From Bacteroidales bacterium (GTDB taxonomy: Bacteria; Bacteroidota; Bacteroidia; Bacteroidales; GCA-2748055), in the NCBI GenBank assembly GCA_023138875.1, contig JAGLOO010000012.1:62001-126000 (forward strand): 64,000 bases of DNA, read 5' to 3'. Each line of letters starts with the position of its first letter. The first letter of the stretch is position 1. Positions 10,381 to 17,909 of the stretch are shown here, in pieces. Made by a program: the position numbers and the translations under genes. The notes below the pieces were generated by a model that worked only from the letters and a program-made list of their open reading frames with translations, did no database searches and was not told where the DNA came from.

Positions 10381-10791
10381 ATGGTCACCCAGAAAACCAT
10401 CACCATGCCTTCCATGCCCAGGGGTTTTCACCTGATCACCCGGCATGTATTGGAGGCCGCAGGTAAACTTCCCGAAGCTGGAATAATGCATGTGCTCATT
10501 CAGCATACTTCGGCAGGACTCACACTCAATGAAAATGCTGATCCTTCTGTACGGCATGACTTTGAAGCATTCATCAATCATATGGTTCCGGAGGACCATC
10601 CCCTGTATACCCATGTGTTTGAGGGTTCTGATGATATGCCGGCACATCTGAAGGCCTCTATCATAGGGAATTCCGTTACCGTTCCCATCACGAATGGAAG
10701 GTTGAATCTGGGAACATGGCAGGGGATCTATCTCTGTGAATTCCGGAACCATGGTGGTTCCCGCAGGTTGGTGATCACCATCTGCTCCTGA
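10381..10791 (+). CDS. yjbQ: YjbQ/UPF0047 family protein
   Basis: 136 residues from ATG 10381 (a TTG at 10369 is in frame but sits too close to the -7 box). The whole protein matches the small, single-domain YjbQ/UPF0047 family: MHVLIQHTSAGL, LNENADPSVRHDF, HPLYTHVFEGSDDMPAHLKASI and TWQGIYLCEFRNHGG. The clustered histidines, aspartate and glutamate form the family's metal/ligand pocket. E. coli YjbQ has weak thiamine-phosphate synthase activity in complementation, but the physiological role is unsettled. The gene is followed by iorAB after a 70-base gap with its own promoter. Confidence 0.9.
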   Translation: MVTQKTITMPSMPRGFHLITRHVLEAAGKLPEAGIMHVLIQHTSAGLTLNENADPSVRHDFEAFINHMVPEDHPLYTHVFEGSDDMPAHLKASIIGNSVTVPITNGRLNLGTWQGIYLCEFRNHGGSRRLVITICS

Positions 10792-10829
10792 CCATGTTAT
10801 AGAATAGCTAAAGCCCTAATAATTTTATA

Positions 10830-10837
10830 TAATTTTG
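10830..10837 (+). promoter_or_regulatory. Bacteroidota -7 box for iorA
   Basis: TAATTTTG fits TAnnTTTG and ends 24 bases before the ATG at 10862. It overlaps the alternative TTG start at 10835, which argues against that longer start. Confidence 0.55.
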
Positions 10838-10861
10838 GGCAACACAAAAAATATATTGCCC

Positions 10862-12472
10862 ATGTCAAAGCTTGTATTACTGGGAGATGAAGCCATTGCT
10901 CAGGGTGCTCTGGATGCGGGAATATCGGGTGTATATGCATACCCGGGTACACCTTCAACAGAGATTACCGAATTTATTCAGCGTTCATCTGAGGCCCGTG
11001 AACGTGGCGTGCATACAGACTGGTCTGTTAATGAAAAGACAGCCATGGAGGCAGCGCTGGGTATGTCCTATGCCGGGAAACGAGCCCTGGCTTGTATGAA
11101 GCATGTGGGACTCAATGTGGCTGCTGATGCTTTTGTGAATGCAGGTATGACCGGTGTAAACGGTGGCCTTGTGGTGGTCGTGGCAGATGATCCTTCCATG
11201 CACTCTTCCCAGAACGAACAGGATTCAAGGTTCTATGGCAGGTTTGCCATGATCCCGGTCCTGGAGCCTTCCAATCAGCAGGAGGCGTATGATCTCACGC
11301 GATACGGATTTGAGCTTTCGGAAAAATTCAGTCTCCCCGTCATGCTCCGGATCACTACCCGGCTGGCTCATTCCCGTTCTGCGGTTGAGAAGTCCGAATT
11401 GCTGGCTGAGAATAAACTGTGTCTGCCTTCAGACCCCAATCAGTTCATCCTGTTGCCCTCGCTGGCCAGGAAACGATACAAATTATTGCTCTCCACCCAG
11501 GAGAAGCTGGAAAAGGATGGTGAAAAATCCGGCGTAAACCGGATGGAGAAAGGTGCTGATCTGAACAGGGGTGTGATAGCCTGCGGGTTGGCCTATAATT
11601 ATTATCGTGAGGTGGCTGAAGAGGCGCAAATGGATTATCCAGTGTTAAAAATATCCCAGTACCCGGTTTCCCCCAGGGTGCTCAATGATTTTATCAGGAA
11701 GGTGGAGGAGGTGGTTGTCCTGGAGGAGGGTTACCCGGTCCTGGAAGAATCCCTTACAGGAGTTCTTAAAAACAATTACACCATCAGAGGGCGATTGGAC
11801 GGGACACTGCCCCGGGACGGGGAGCTTAATCCCGGATTGGTGAGGAAAGCCTTTGGACTTCAGATCGAAGATACCAGGCCGATTCCTGATATAGTGAAGA
11901 CCAGGCCCCCGGCACTCTGTAAAGGCTGCAGTCATATTGACATGTATAATGCTTTGAATGAAGCGCTTAGGGAATATGGTCCTGGAAGGGTTTTTTCTGA
12001 TATCGGTTGTTACACCCTGGGAGCCTTTCCTCCCTATAATGCCATCAATTCATGTGTTGATATGGGGGCTTCGGTCACCATGGCCAAAGGGGCATCTGAT
12101 GCCGGTATGCACCCATCGATAGCTGTTATTGGCGATTCAACCTTTACCCATTCGGGTATGACAGGATTGCTGGATACAGTGGTGGAGGAGACACCTGTGA
12201 CCATAATTATCTCAGATAATTCCACCACGGGAATGACCGGCGGACAGAAATCCCATGCCACCAATCGGTTGGTGGAGATATGCAGGGGAATCGGGGTTGA
12301 GCAGGAACATCTCAGGGTGATGAATCCGTTGCGTAAGCACCACGAAGAAAATACGAAAATAATTGCAGATGAACTGGCTTACAAGGGTGTTTCTGTAATC
12401 ATTGCTCAACGGGAATGTATACAGACCGCAAGGAAGTCTGTAAAGTCAAAAGCTAAAAGTCAAAAGTCATGA
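10862..12472 (+). CDS. iorA: Indolepyruvate:ferredoxin oxidoreductase, alpha subunit
   Basis: 536 residues from ATG 10862. The N-terminal half is the pyruvate:ferredoxin-oxidoreductase-like pyrimidine domain (VYAYPGTPSTEITEF, VNEKTAMEAALGMSYAGKRA). The C-terminal half is the thiamine-diphosphate domain (ALCKGCSHIDMYNAL, IGDSTFTHSGMTGLLD ... DNSTTGMTGGQ). With IorB it oxidatively decarboxylates aryl pyruvates from aromatic amino acids to aryl-acetyl-CoA, reducing ferredoxin. The C-terminal 2[4Fe-4S] ferredoxin domain found in longer archaeal IorA is absent. The protein instead ends in a simple Ser/Lys tail (VKSKAKSQKS) encoded by an AAAGTC-rich tract. The TGA overlaps the iorB ATG (ATGA), so translation is coupled. 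Confidence 0.92.
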   Translation: MSKLVLLGDEAIAQGALDAGISGVYAYPGTPSTEITEFIQRSSEARERGVHTDWSVNEKTAMEAALGMSYAGKRALACMKHVGLNVAADAFVNAGMTGVNGGLVVVVADDPSMHSSQNEQDSRFYGRFAMIPVLEPSNQQEAYDLTRYGFELSEKFSLPVMLRITTRLAHSRSAVEKSELLAENKLCLPSDPNQFILLPSLARKRYKLLLSTQEKLEKDGEKSGVNRMEKGADLNRGVIACGLAYNYYREVAEEAQMDYPVLKISQYPVSPRVLNDFIRKVEEVVVLEEGYPVLEESLTGVLKNNYTIRGRLDGTLPRDGELNPGLVRKAFGLQIEDTRPIPDIVKTRPPALCKGCSHIDMYNALNEALREYGPGRVFSDIGCYTLGAFPPYNAINSCVDMGASVTMAKGASDAGMHPSIAVIGDSTFTHSGMTGLLDTVVEETPVTIIISDNSTTGMTGGQKSHATNRLVEICRGIGVEQEHLRVMNPLRKHHEENTKIIADELAYKGVSVIIAQRECIQTARKSVKSKAKSQKS

Positions 12473-13047
12473 AGCGTGATATTATACTTGCTGGGGTTGG
12501 GGGACAGGGGATCCTCTCTATAGCGGCGGTGATCGGGATGGCTGCCGTGGAATCCGGGCTCTACCTGAAACAGGCCGAAGTGCATGGCATGAGTCAGAGG
12601 GGTGGTGCTGTTCAGTCCCACCTCAGGATCTCAGATAAACCCATTTCTTCGGACCTGATCCCGGAAGGTAACTGCAATATGATCCTCTCTGTAGAACCCA
12701 TGGAGGCGCTGCGATATCTGCCTTTCCTAACAAGTGATGGATGGGTGGTGACCAGCTGCAACACTTTCCGGAACATTGATGGCTATCCCCCTGAGGAAGC
12801 GTTGTTTGATGAGATCAAAAAAGTGAAGAACCATATTATCATCGATGCTTCAGAAATAGCAAAGGAACTTGGATCCCTGAAAGTCTCCAATATGGTCATG
12901 CTGGGAGCGGCCTCGGCTCAACTGGGTCTCTCTATGGAGGGCCTGTATGATGCCCTGGGAGTTCTTTTCGGTCGAAAAGGGGATGAGGTTATACAGTTGA
13001 ACGTATCAGCGATGCAAGCTGGGAAAAATGCTGTTGGATTTGATTAA
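12469..13047 (+). CDS. iorB: Indolepyruvate:ferredoxin oxidoreductase, beta subunit
   Basis: 192 residues, the normal size of the POR gamma-type subunit. The motif GVGGQGILSIAAVIGMAA at the N-terminus and QAEVHGMSQRGGAVQSHLRI are diagnostic. It completes the two-subunit enzyme with the overlapping iorA. The acyl-CoA made could be conserved as ATP by the acyl-phosphate modules at 23.5-27.9 kb, an inference from co-residence. The DUF4301 gene follows 42 bases downstream. Confidence 0.93.
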   Translation: MKRDIILAGVGGQGILSIAAVIGMAAVESGLYLKQAEVHGMSQRGGAVQSHLRISDKPISSDLIPEGNCNMILSVEPMEALRYLPFLTSDGWVVTSCNTFRNIDGYPPEEALFDEIKKVKNHIIIDASEIAKELGSLKVSNMVMLGAASAQLGLSMEGLYDALGVLFGRKGDEVIQLNVSAMQAGKNAVGFD

Positions 13048-13089
13048 ACATTTGTTTCCAGTGGGTGTTATAGTGAAAATAATAATTCC

Positions 13090-14607
13090 ATGTTCAGTCA
13101 AAAAGACCTGCAGCAGATCCAGCATAAAGGTATCCGGATCGATGATATAAACCACCAGATCAAATATTACAGAACTGGTTTTCCCTTTGCTGATATTTCC
13201 ATGCCTGCTACGCCGGGCAAAGGAATGATATACCTGACCGATGGTGATGAAAAGCATTACCGGGAAGTATTCCGTCAGAATGGTCCGGACTTTAATATCA
13301 CTCGTTTTATCCCTGCTTCCGGCGCTGCCACCCGCATGTTCAAATCCCTTTACGGAGCCCTCGAAGCCTTTGATGGGAAATCTCCTTCAGAACAGCAGAG
13401 CTTGATCGACGATGAACCTGAGCTCGGGGAATTCTTTCAAAATCTTACAGATTATCCATTTTACAATGATATGAAGCTGGATGGGGATGTGTCTCCTGCT
13501 GATGTGTTGAAACTGATCCTCGGGGAAACAGGGCTCAACTATGGAAGCAAGCCCAAAGGATTACTGAAATTTCATAAGTACAGCGAATCTGAACGAAGAA
13601 CATCCTTTGAAGAGCATATACGTGAGGCAGTACAGTATTGTGCCAGCCGGGATGGGAAGCTTCATCTGCATCTAACCGTATCGCCTGCCCACCTGGACGA
13701 TTTTCAGACAGAGGCTGCCAGGATCCTGCCACAGATTGAAGCAGAAACCGGGTTTCTCATTGACATTTCATTTTCATTTCAAAAACCTGAAACCGATACC
13801 ATTGCCGTTGACCTGGACAATGAGCCATTTCGTAATCCGGATGGTTCCCTTCTCTTCAGGCCCGGTGGACACGGAGCACTGATCAGGAACCTGGATGCCC
13901 TGGAATCAGATATCCTGTTTATCAGCAACATTGATAATGTAACACCCGATCGTTTAAAGGAAGTCAGGGTTAATTATAAACAGGTGCTGGGAGGCGTTCT
14001 GCTGGAGATCCGTTCAAAGGTTTTCTATTTCCTGCAGCAGTTAACCGGCGAAGGACGGGTGGAGAAAACCCGGCTTGACAGCATGGTGACGTTCCTGCAT
14101 GAGAGATTGGGAATTGCCATTCCTGACCGGTTGGAGAGCTGGGATACCGCCGACCTGAAGAAATGGTTGATCAGTACTATGGATCGTCCCATCCGGGTAT
14201 GCGGCATGGTAAAAAATGAGGGTGAACCCGGAGGCGGCCCCTTTTATGTACATGCCGATACGGGTGAGATGAGTCTTCAGATTGTGGAAAGTTCCCAGAT
14301 TGACCTTGATGATCCCGAAAAGGCAGGTCTGCTGCAGTTATCCACACATTTCAATCCGGTGGACCTGGTCTGCAGCATCAGGGATTTTAGGGGGAAGAAG
14401 TTTAATCTGACCCGTTATGTGGACCATAATACAGGATTTATTTCTCAAAAGTCGGTAGGAGGGAAAGCTTTGAAAGCACTCGAGTTACCAGGACTCTGGA
14501 ATGGAGCCATGGCTCACTGGCTCACCCTTTTCCTGGAGGTGCCGGTAGAAACATTCTCTCCTGTGAAAACGGTATTCGACCTCATGAGACCGGAACACCT
14601 TACCTGA
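13090..14607 (+). CDS. DUF4301 family protein
   Basis: 505 residues, full length for the DUF4301 family, which is almost restricted to Bacteroidota and has no established function. Visible family features are the N-terminal FSQKDLQQI start, FIPASGAATRMFKSLY (nucleotide-sugar-transferase-like G-rich motif near residue 78) and RPGGHGALIRNLDAL near 258. These resemble nucleotidyltransferase-like sugar-phosphate binding loops, but that is an inference. There is no signal peptide or membrane helix, so it is cytoplasmic. It lies 42 bases after iorB on the same strand and may be read from the same transcript. Confidence 0.88.
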   Translation: MFSQKDLQQIQHKGIRIDDINHQIKYYRTGFPFADISMPATPGKGMIYLTDGDEKHYREVFRQNGPDFNITRFIPASGAATRMFKSLYGALEAFDGKSPSEQQSLIDDEPELGEFFQNLTDYPFYNDMKLDGDVSPADVLKLILGETGLNYGSKPKGLLKFHKYSESERRTSFEEHIREAVQYCASRDGKLHLHLTVSPAHLDDFQTEAARILPQIEAETGFLIDISFSFQKPETDTIAVDLDNEPFRNPDGSLLFRPGGHGALIRNLDALESDILFISNIDNVTPDRLKEVRVNYKQVLGGVLLEIRSKVFYFLQQLTGEGRVEKTRLDSMVTFLHERLGIAIPDRLESWDTADLKKWLISTMDRPIRVCGMVKNEGEPGGGPFYVHADTGEMSLQIVESSQIDLDDPEKAGLLQLSTHFNPVDLVCSIRDFRGKKFNLTRYVDHNTGFISQKSVGGKALKALELPGLWNGAMAHWLTLFLEVPVETFSPVKTVFDLMRPEHLT

Positions 14608-14627
14608 TTAGAAAACTCTCCGGAAAA

Positions 14628-15980
14628 TCAGTCATTTAAATACCCCGATTCATAAAGCAGGGTCCATCCTTCAATCCAGTTATTGGACCCGAATGCACCT
14701 TTAAATGTTACCTGTTCAAACCAGTTGTGGGTATAGGCAGCCATGCTGTCGAATACAGTGCTTGGAGGAAGCAATGTATATCCATCCGTAGCTGATATCC
14801 CGGGGTCCCTGTAACTGGTTTTCCAGGATGCCAGAGAATCGGACAGCATCAAGTTCTGTTCTGAAAGATCTTCACCAAGGTATGAATAGCAGAATAACCC
14901 TGGTACGGGATTATTATCGGGATAAAGGATGTTGTTTTCCAGGGCCAGTCTTCCTGATTGAACAAGTGAATAGGAATCTCCTGGTTTTTCCGAATAATGA
15001 ATTGCAATGCCTTCCCCGAAGTGAAGGAAAATGGAATTCCTGGTAAAGCCTCCGCCATAGCTCAGGATGTGAATGGCAGGTTTTGTTTCCAGATCCATAT
15101 TGCCAATGTAAGTGGCATTATATATAACCGGCAGATAGTCAGGTGAAGCAGGGACCGGTTGCAGACCGCCAGCAATTTCAGCACATTTGTCAGAATCGGG
15201 ACTGTTGATTGCCAGCCAGAACTGTCCCTTGCCGTGATAGCCCTGATCGAGATCAAAAGCATCATCACCGCAGAAAGCCACCACCATGTTTCGACAGTTT
15301 ACATCTCCACCGAAGAATTCTACACCATCGTCGGCATTGGAGATCACCTCCACATGATCGATAGTGGTCTGACGGCCCACTCCTCCCAGGGTAAGCCCGT
15401 TGATCTCGTTACCTTCACCGATGTTGGTTCCTCCGTGCCGGATGGAAACATAACGAAGGATCCCGGAATTGTCATCATCATCAAATCCTCCATAGATCCC
15501 CCTCGGTTCGCTGATGGGGATCCCTTCAATAATATCTTCCCCCGATTCTGTGTTAATGGTGGCGTTACCCAGGATAATGACACCTCCCCAGAGTCCCCTT
15601 GCCTCTACAGGTACACTGCCTTTAAGGTCATCACCTTCCACCGTGAAAATAATCGGATTGTTGGCTTTGCCTTCAGCAATAAGGGTTCCGCCTCTTGCAA
15701 CGATCAATGCACTGGCCAGGCTTCCCTGTCCCGTTCGGGCCCTGATCACAGTTCCAGCTTCAATGGTAAGGGTCTGACCGTCGTTGACGAAAACGAATCC
15801 GTTGAGCAGGTATGTTATGTCGCTGGTCCAGGTGGTTGTTCCGGTACCGCCTCCCTGGTCGGAAATGGTCTCCTCGTTATCAATGAGATATTCACTTTTC
15901 CTGCAGGCTGAAAGAAAAGTTAGGAAGGTTAACAAGGTTAGTATAGTCAGGATGTTAATTTTCAGTAGATTGAAATGCAT
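14628..15980 (-). CDS. Beta-helix outer-membrane lipoprotein of phosphate locus
   Basis: 450 residues with a lipoprotein signal ending in the lipobox LSAC (Cys near residue 26), so probably outer-membrane anchored. The body has parallel beta-helix character: repeated short strands with GTVIRARTGQG, GGTLIAEGKANNPIIFT, GLWGGVIILGNA and aspartate-rich turns (FGGDVNCRN, CGDDAFDLDQG). Homologues in Bacteroidota are often labelled only hypothetical or, misleadingly, 'multidrug transporter'. It lies 12 bases downstream of the OprP-like porin gene, so the two form an operon. The signal peptide is built on an unusually regular Leu-Thr pattern (LTILTLLTFLTFL). A role as a partner of the porin in phosphate or phosphoester uptake is inferred. 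Confidence 0.8.
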   Translation of the reverse strand: MHFNLLKINILTILTLLTFLTFLSACRKSEYLIDNEETISDQGGGTGTTTWTSDITYLLNGFVFVNDGQTLTIEAGTVIRARTGQGSLASALIVARGGTLIAEGKANNPIIFTVEGDDLKGSVPVEARGLWGGVIILGNATINTESGEDIIEGIPISEPRGIYGGFDDDDNSGILRYVSIRHGGTNIGEGNEINGLTLGGVGRQTTIDHVEVISNADDGVEFFGGDVNCRNMVVAFCGDDAFDLDQGYHGKGQFWLAINSPDSDKCAEIAGGLQPVPASPDYLPVIYNATYIGNMDLETKPAIHILSYGGGFTRNSIFLHFGEGIAIHYSEKPGDSYSLVQSGRLALENNILYPDNNPVPGLFCYSYLGEDLSEQNLMLSDSLASWKTSYRDPGISATDGYTLLPPSTVFDSMAAYTHNWFEQVTFKGAFGSNNWIEGWTLLYESGYLND

Positions 15981-15992
15981 TTGAGAGGGGCT

Positions 15993-16985
15993 TTAGAAGA
16001 CGATTTCAAAATTCAGGAAAAGGAATGGCTCTGAGTCTCCATTCTGTGCATACTGGACCCAATCCTTGTAATTCAAGGCTACATGGAGATACTTAACAGG
16101 AGTAAACTGGATCCCGCTGATGATGGCACTTCCATCTTTCGCAAGGTTCCATGGAATTTCATCTTCCGGTAATTTATTTGAATACAATTGGTCGTACCTG
16201 GCAAATAACTCCCATTTTTCTGAAAAGGCATATGTTGAATATATGGAGTATCCATACCGATTGTGATCTTTGTTGAACCTATAGTTTTTCTGATAGATGT
16301 ATTCACCGCCGATTCGAAATTTCTCACACCTGTAGCCGATAAAACCAGCGATGATCATCTGTGGATTTTCGGAGGTATTAATGGTGTAATAGCCCCGTAG
16401 AGTAAGGCCCGGGAGCGGGTAAAACGTAATTCCGGTTCCCACTTTGTACACATTATCGTACTGTGGATTCTTATACCCCTCCCCGTTGCTGATGATCAGG
16501 TCTGTGCTGATCCTTTTTGATGGTGTATATTGTATCCCTGCTCCCAGGTCAGCACTGGGTCCAAACCTGTATTCATCCATGTATGATCTGAACAGGTACC
16601 GGTATCCCCAAAAATTCTCCTGTATTTTAAACTGCAGCATGTCAAACAGACCGATCCAGCTCTTCACCTTCCCTTTCCTGTAACTTAAATATGCATTTTT
16701 AAAATAGGTGTACCTTCTGATCATGCTGAACTCTGATAAATCATCTATACTTCCTATATCCAGTTTTACCTCGGCCGAGAAATGGTTGTCAAGATTGCGT
16801 TGATATCCAAAATAAGCCCTTCTCACCTCGAAAGCTGTGGAAGGTGCCTCCCGGTTCAGGCTTGTGTTAAAATTAGTATAGATCTTGGCGGATACTTTTC
16901 CGGGTGATGATTGATCTTCGCTTTCCTGGGCCCTGCTGATAAGTCCTACAGGTAAGAGCATGAGCAGGATTAGAAATCGTCTCAT
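15993..16985 (-). CDS. OprO/OprP-like outer-membrane porin
   Basis: 330 residues: signal peptide (MRRFLILLMLLPVGLISRAQ), then a 16-strand-type barrel ending in FLNFEIVF with the terminal Phe needed for BAM insertion. The segment FEVRRAYFGYQRNLDNHFSAEVKLDIG is characteristic of phosphate-selective porin O/P relatives. It would let phosphate or other anions cross the outer membrane. The control region shared with the response-regulator gene contains four TTAACAT boxes also found before the PiT transporter. Downstream on the same transcript is the beta-helix lipoprotein. Selectivity for phosphate is inferred from family and context. Confidence 0.82.
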   Translation of the reverse strand: MRRFLILLMLLPVGLISRAQESEDQSSPGKVSAKIYTNFNTSLNREAPSTAFEVRRAYFGYQRNLDNHFSAEVKLDIGSIDDLSEFSMIRRYTYFKNAYLSYRKGKVKSWIGLFDMLQFKIQENFWGYRYLFRSYMDEYRFGPSADLGAGIQYTPSKRISTDLIISNGEGYKNPQYDNVYKVGTGITFYPLPGLTLRGYYTINTSENPQMIIAGFIGYRCEKFRIGGEYIYQKNYRFNKDHNRYGYSIYSTYAFSEKWELFARYDQLYSNKLPEDEIPWNLAKDGSAIISGIQFTPVKYLHVALNYKDWVQYAQNGDSEPFLFLNFEIVF

Positions 16986-17009
16986 TATTGGAGTATTTTG
17001 TTGGAGACA

Positions 17010-17103
17010 ATGTTAAGAATTTGGTTTTACTTAACATAAAGTTATACGGTTGGATTAACATAATTCACATGAAGGAAACGTAGAATTAACATTAAATTTA
17101 CAT
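17010..17103. promoter_or_regulatory. TTAACAT box cluster (candidate PHO boxes) between porin and response regulator
   Basis: The heptamer TTAACAT occurs at 17031-17037, 17055-17061 and 17086-17092 (+) and inverted at 17010-17016. The 17086 copy is followed exactly 11 bases on by TTTACAT (17097-17103), the direct-repeat geometry (7+4) of classical PhoB boxes. The string CTTAACATAAA (17030-17040) recurs before the PiT gene. Binding by the adjacent PhoB-like regulator is an inference. Confidence 0.55.
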
Positions 17104-17191
17104 GCGGACCCTGTTCATAAGAGAGGCTTTCTATTGCTGTTTTAATGATGTAAATTGGTCAAAAATATTTCAATCAATATTCAGATACCCG

Positions 17192-17893
17192 ATGAACTGG
17201 AGTGATTACAAGATTTTGCTTGTTGATGATGAAAAAGATATTCTTGAGTTCCTTGGCTACAACCTGCGGAATGAGGGATTCAAGATATACACAGCCTCCA
17301 ATGGCCGGGATGCGGTTCGTATCACAAGTGAGATCCGTCCTCATCTCGTACTTATGGATGTGATGATGCCCGAAATGGATGGTATTGCTGCATGCGAGGA
17401 GATCCGCGCAAAAAAGGAACTGGAAAATACACTTGTTGCTTTTTTAACTGCAAGGGGGGAAGATTATTCTCAAATAGCCGGATTTGAGGCTGGAGGTGAT
17501 GATTATATTACCAAACCAATCAAGCCCAAGGTACTGGTAAGCAGGATCAAGGCGTTGTTAAAGCGAAGGAGTGTGAAGCTTAAGGATATTGATGCGGGAT
17601 CGGAAGAAATGATTGTCTCCGGTGACCTGGTTATTGATAAGGAGCGGTACATGATCGTAAAGAACGGTAAAGACATTTCGCTTCCCAGAAAAGAGTTTGA
17701 ATTGTTGTCTCTTCTCATATCCAAGCCTGGAAAGGTATTTACCAGGGATGAGATCTTTGACAGGGTCTGGGGTGACAACATAGTGGTTGGGGACCGGACC
17801 ATTGATGTTCATATCCGCAAACTTCGTGAGAAACTTGGGGACAAGTACATAAAAACTGTGAAAGGGATAGGTTACAAATATGTAGCATCCTGA
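17192..17893 (+). CDS. PhoB/OmpR-family response regulator
   Basis: 233 residues from ATG 17192. An in-frame ATG at 17102 would add 30 residues of non-conserved sequence and run into the TTAACAT boxes, so the shorter start (NWSDYKILLVDDEKDILEFL) is preferred. Receiver domain: acidic pair DDE, phosphoacceptor D in LVLMDVMMPEMDG, conserved T/A in AFLTARGE and K in YITKPIKP. C-terminal winged-helix DNA-binding domain: RKEFELLSLLISKPGKVFTRDEIFDRVWG and TIDVHIRKLREKLGDKYIKTVKGIGYKY. No histidine kinase is adjacent. Lying between an OprP-like porin and a PiT transporter, it is probably the phosphate-starvation regulator. Confidence 0.88.
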   Translation: MNWSDYKILLVDDEKDILEFLGYNLRNEGFKIYTASNGRDAVRITSEIRPHLVLMDVMMPEMDGIAACEEIRAKKELENTLVAFLTARGEDYSQIAGFEAGGDDYITKPIKPKVLVSRIKALLKRRSVKLKDIDAGSEEMIVSGDLVIDKERYMIVKNGKDISLPRKEFELLSLLISKPGKVFTRDEIFDRVWGDNIVVGDRTIDVHIRKLREKLGDKYIKTVKGIGYKYVAS

Positions 17894-17909
17894 CAGTTAC
17901 CGCCAGCCA

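Noticed and set aside
10862-12472. Truncated or frameshifted iorA
   Set aside because: Missing ferredoxin domain is not a truncation: the gene joins iorB by an ATGA overlap and both catalytic halves are intact.
15159-15911. 250-aa plus-strand frame opposite the beta-helix lipoprotein
   Set aside because: Shadow; the minus-strand frame has a lipobox and beta-helix pattern and continues the porin operon.
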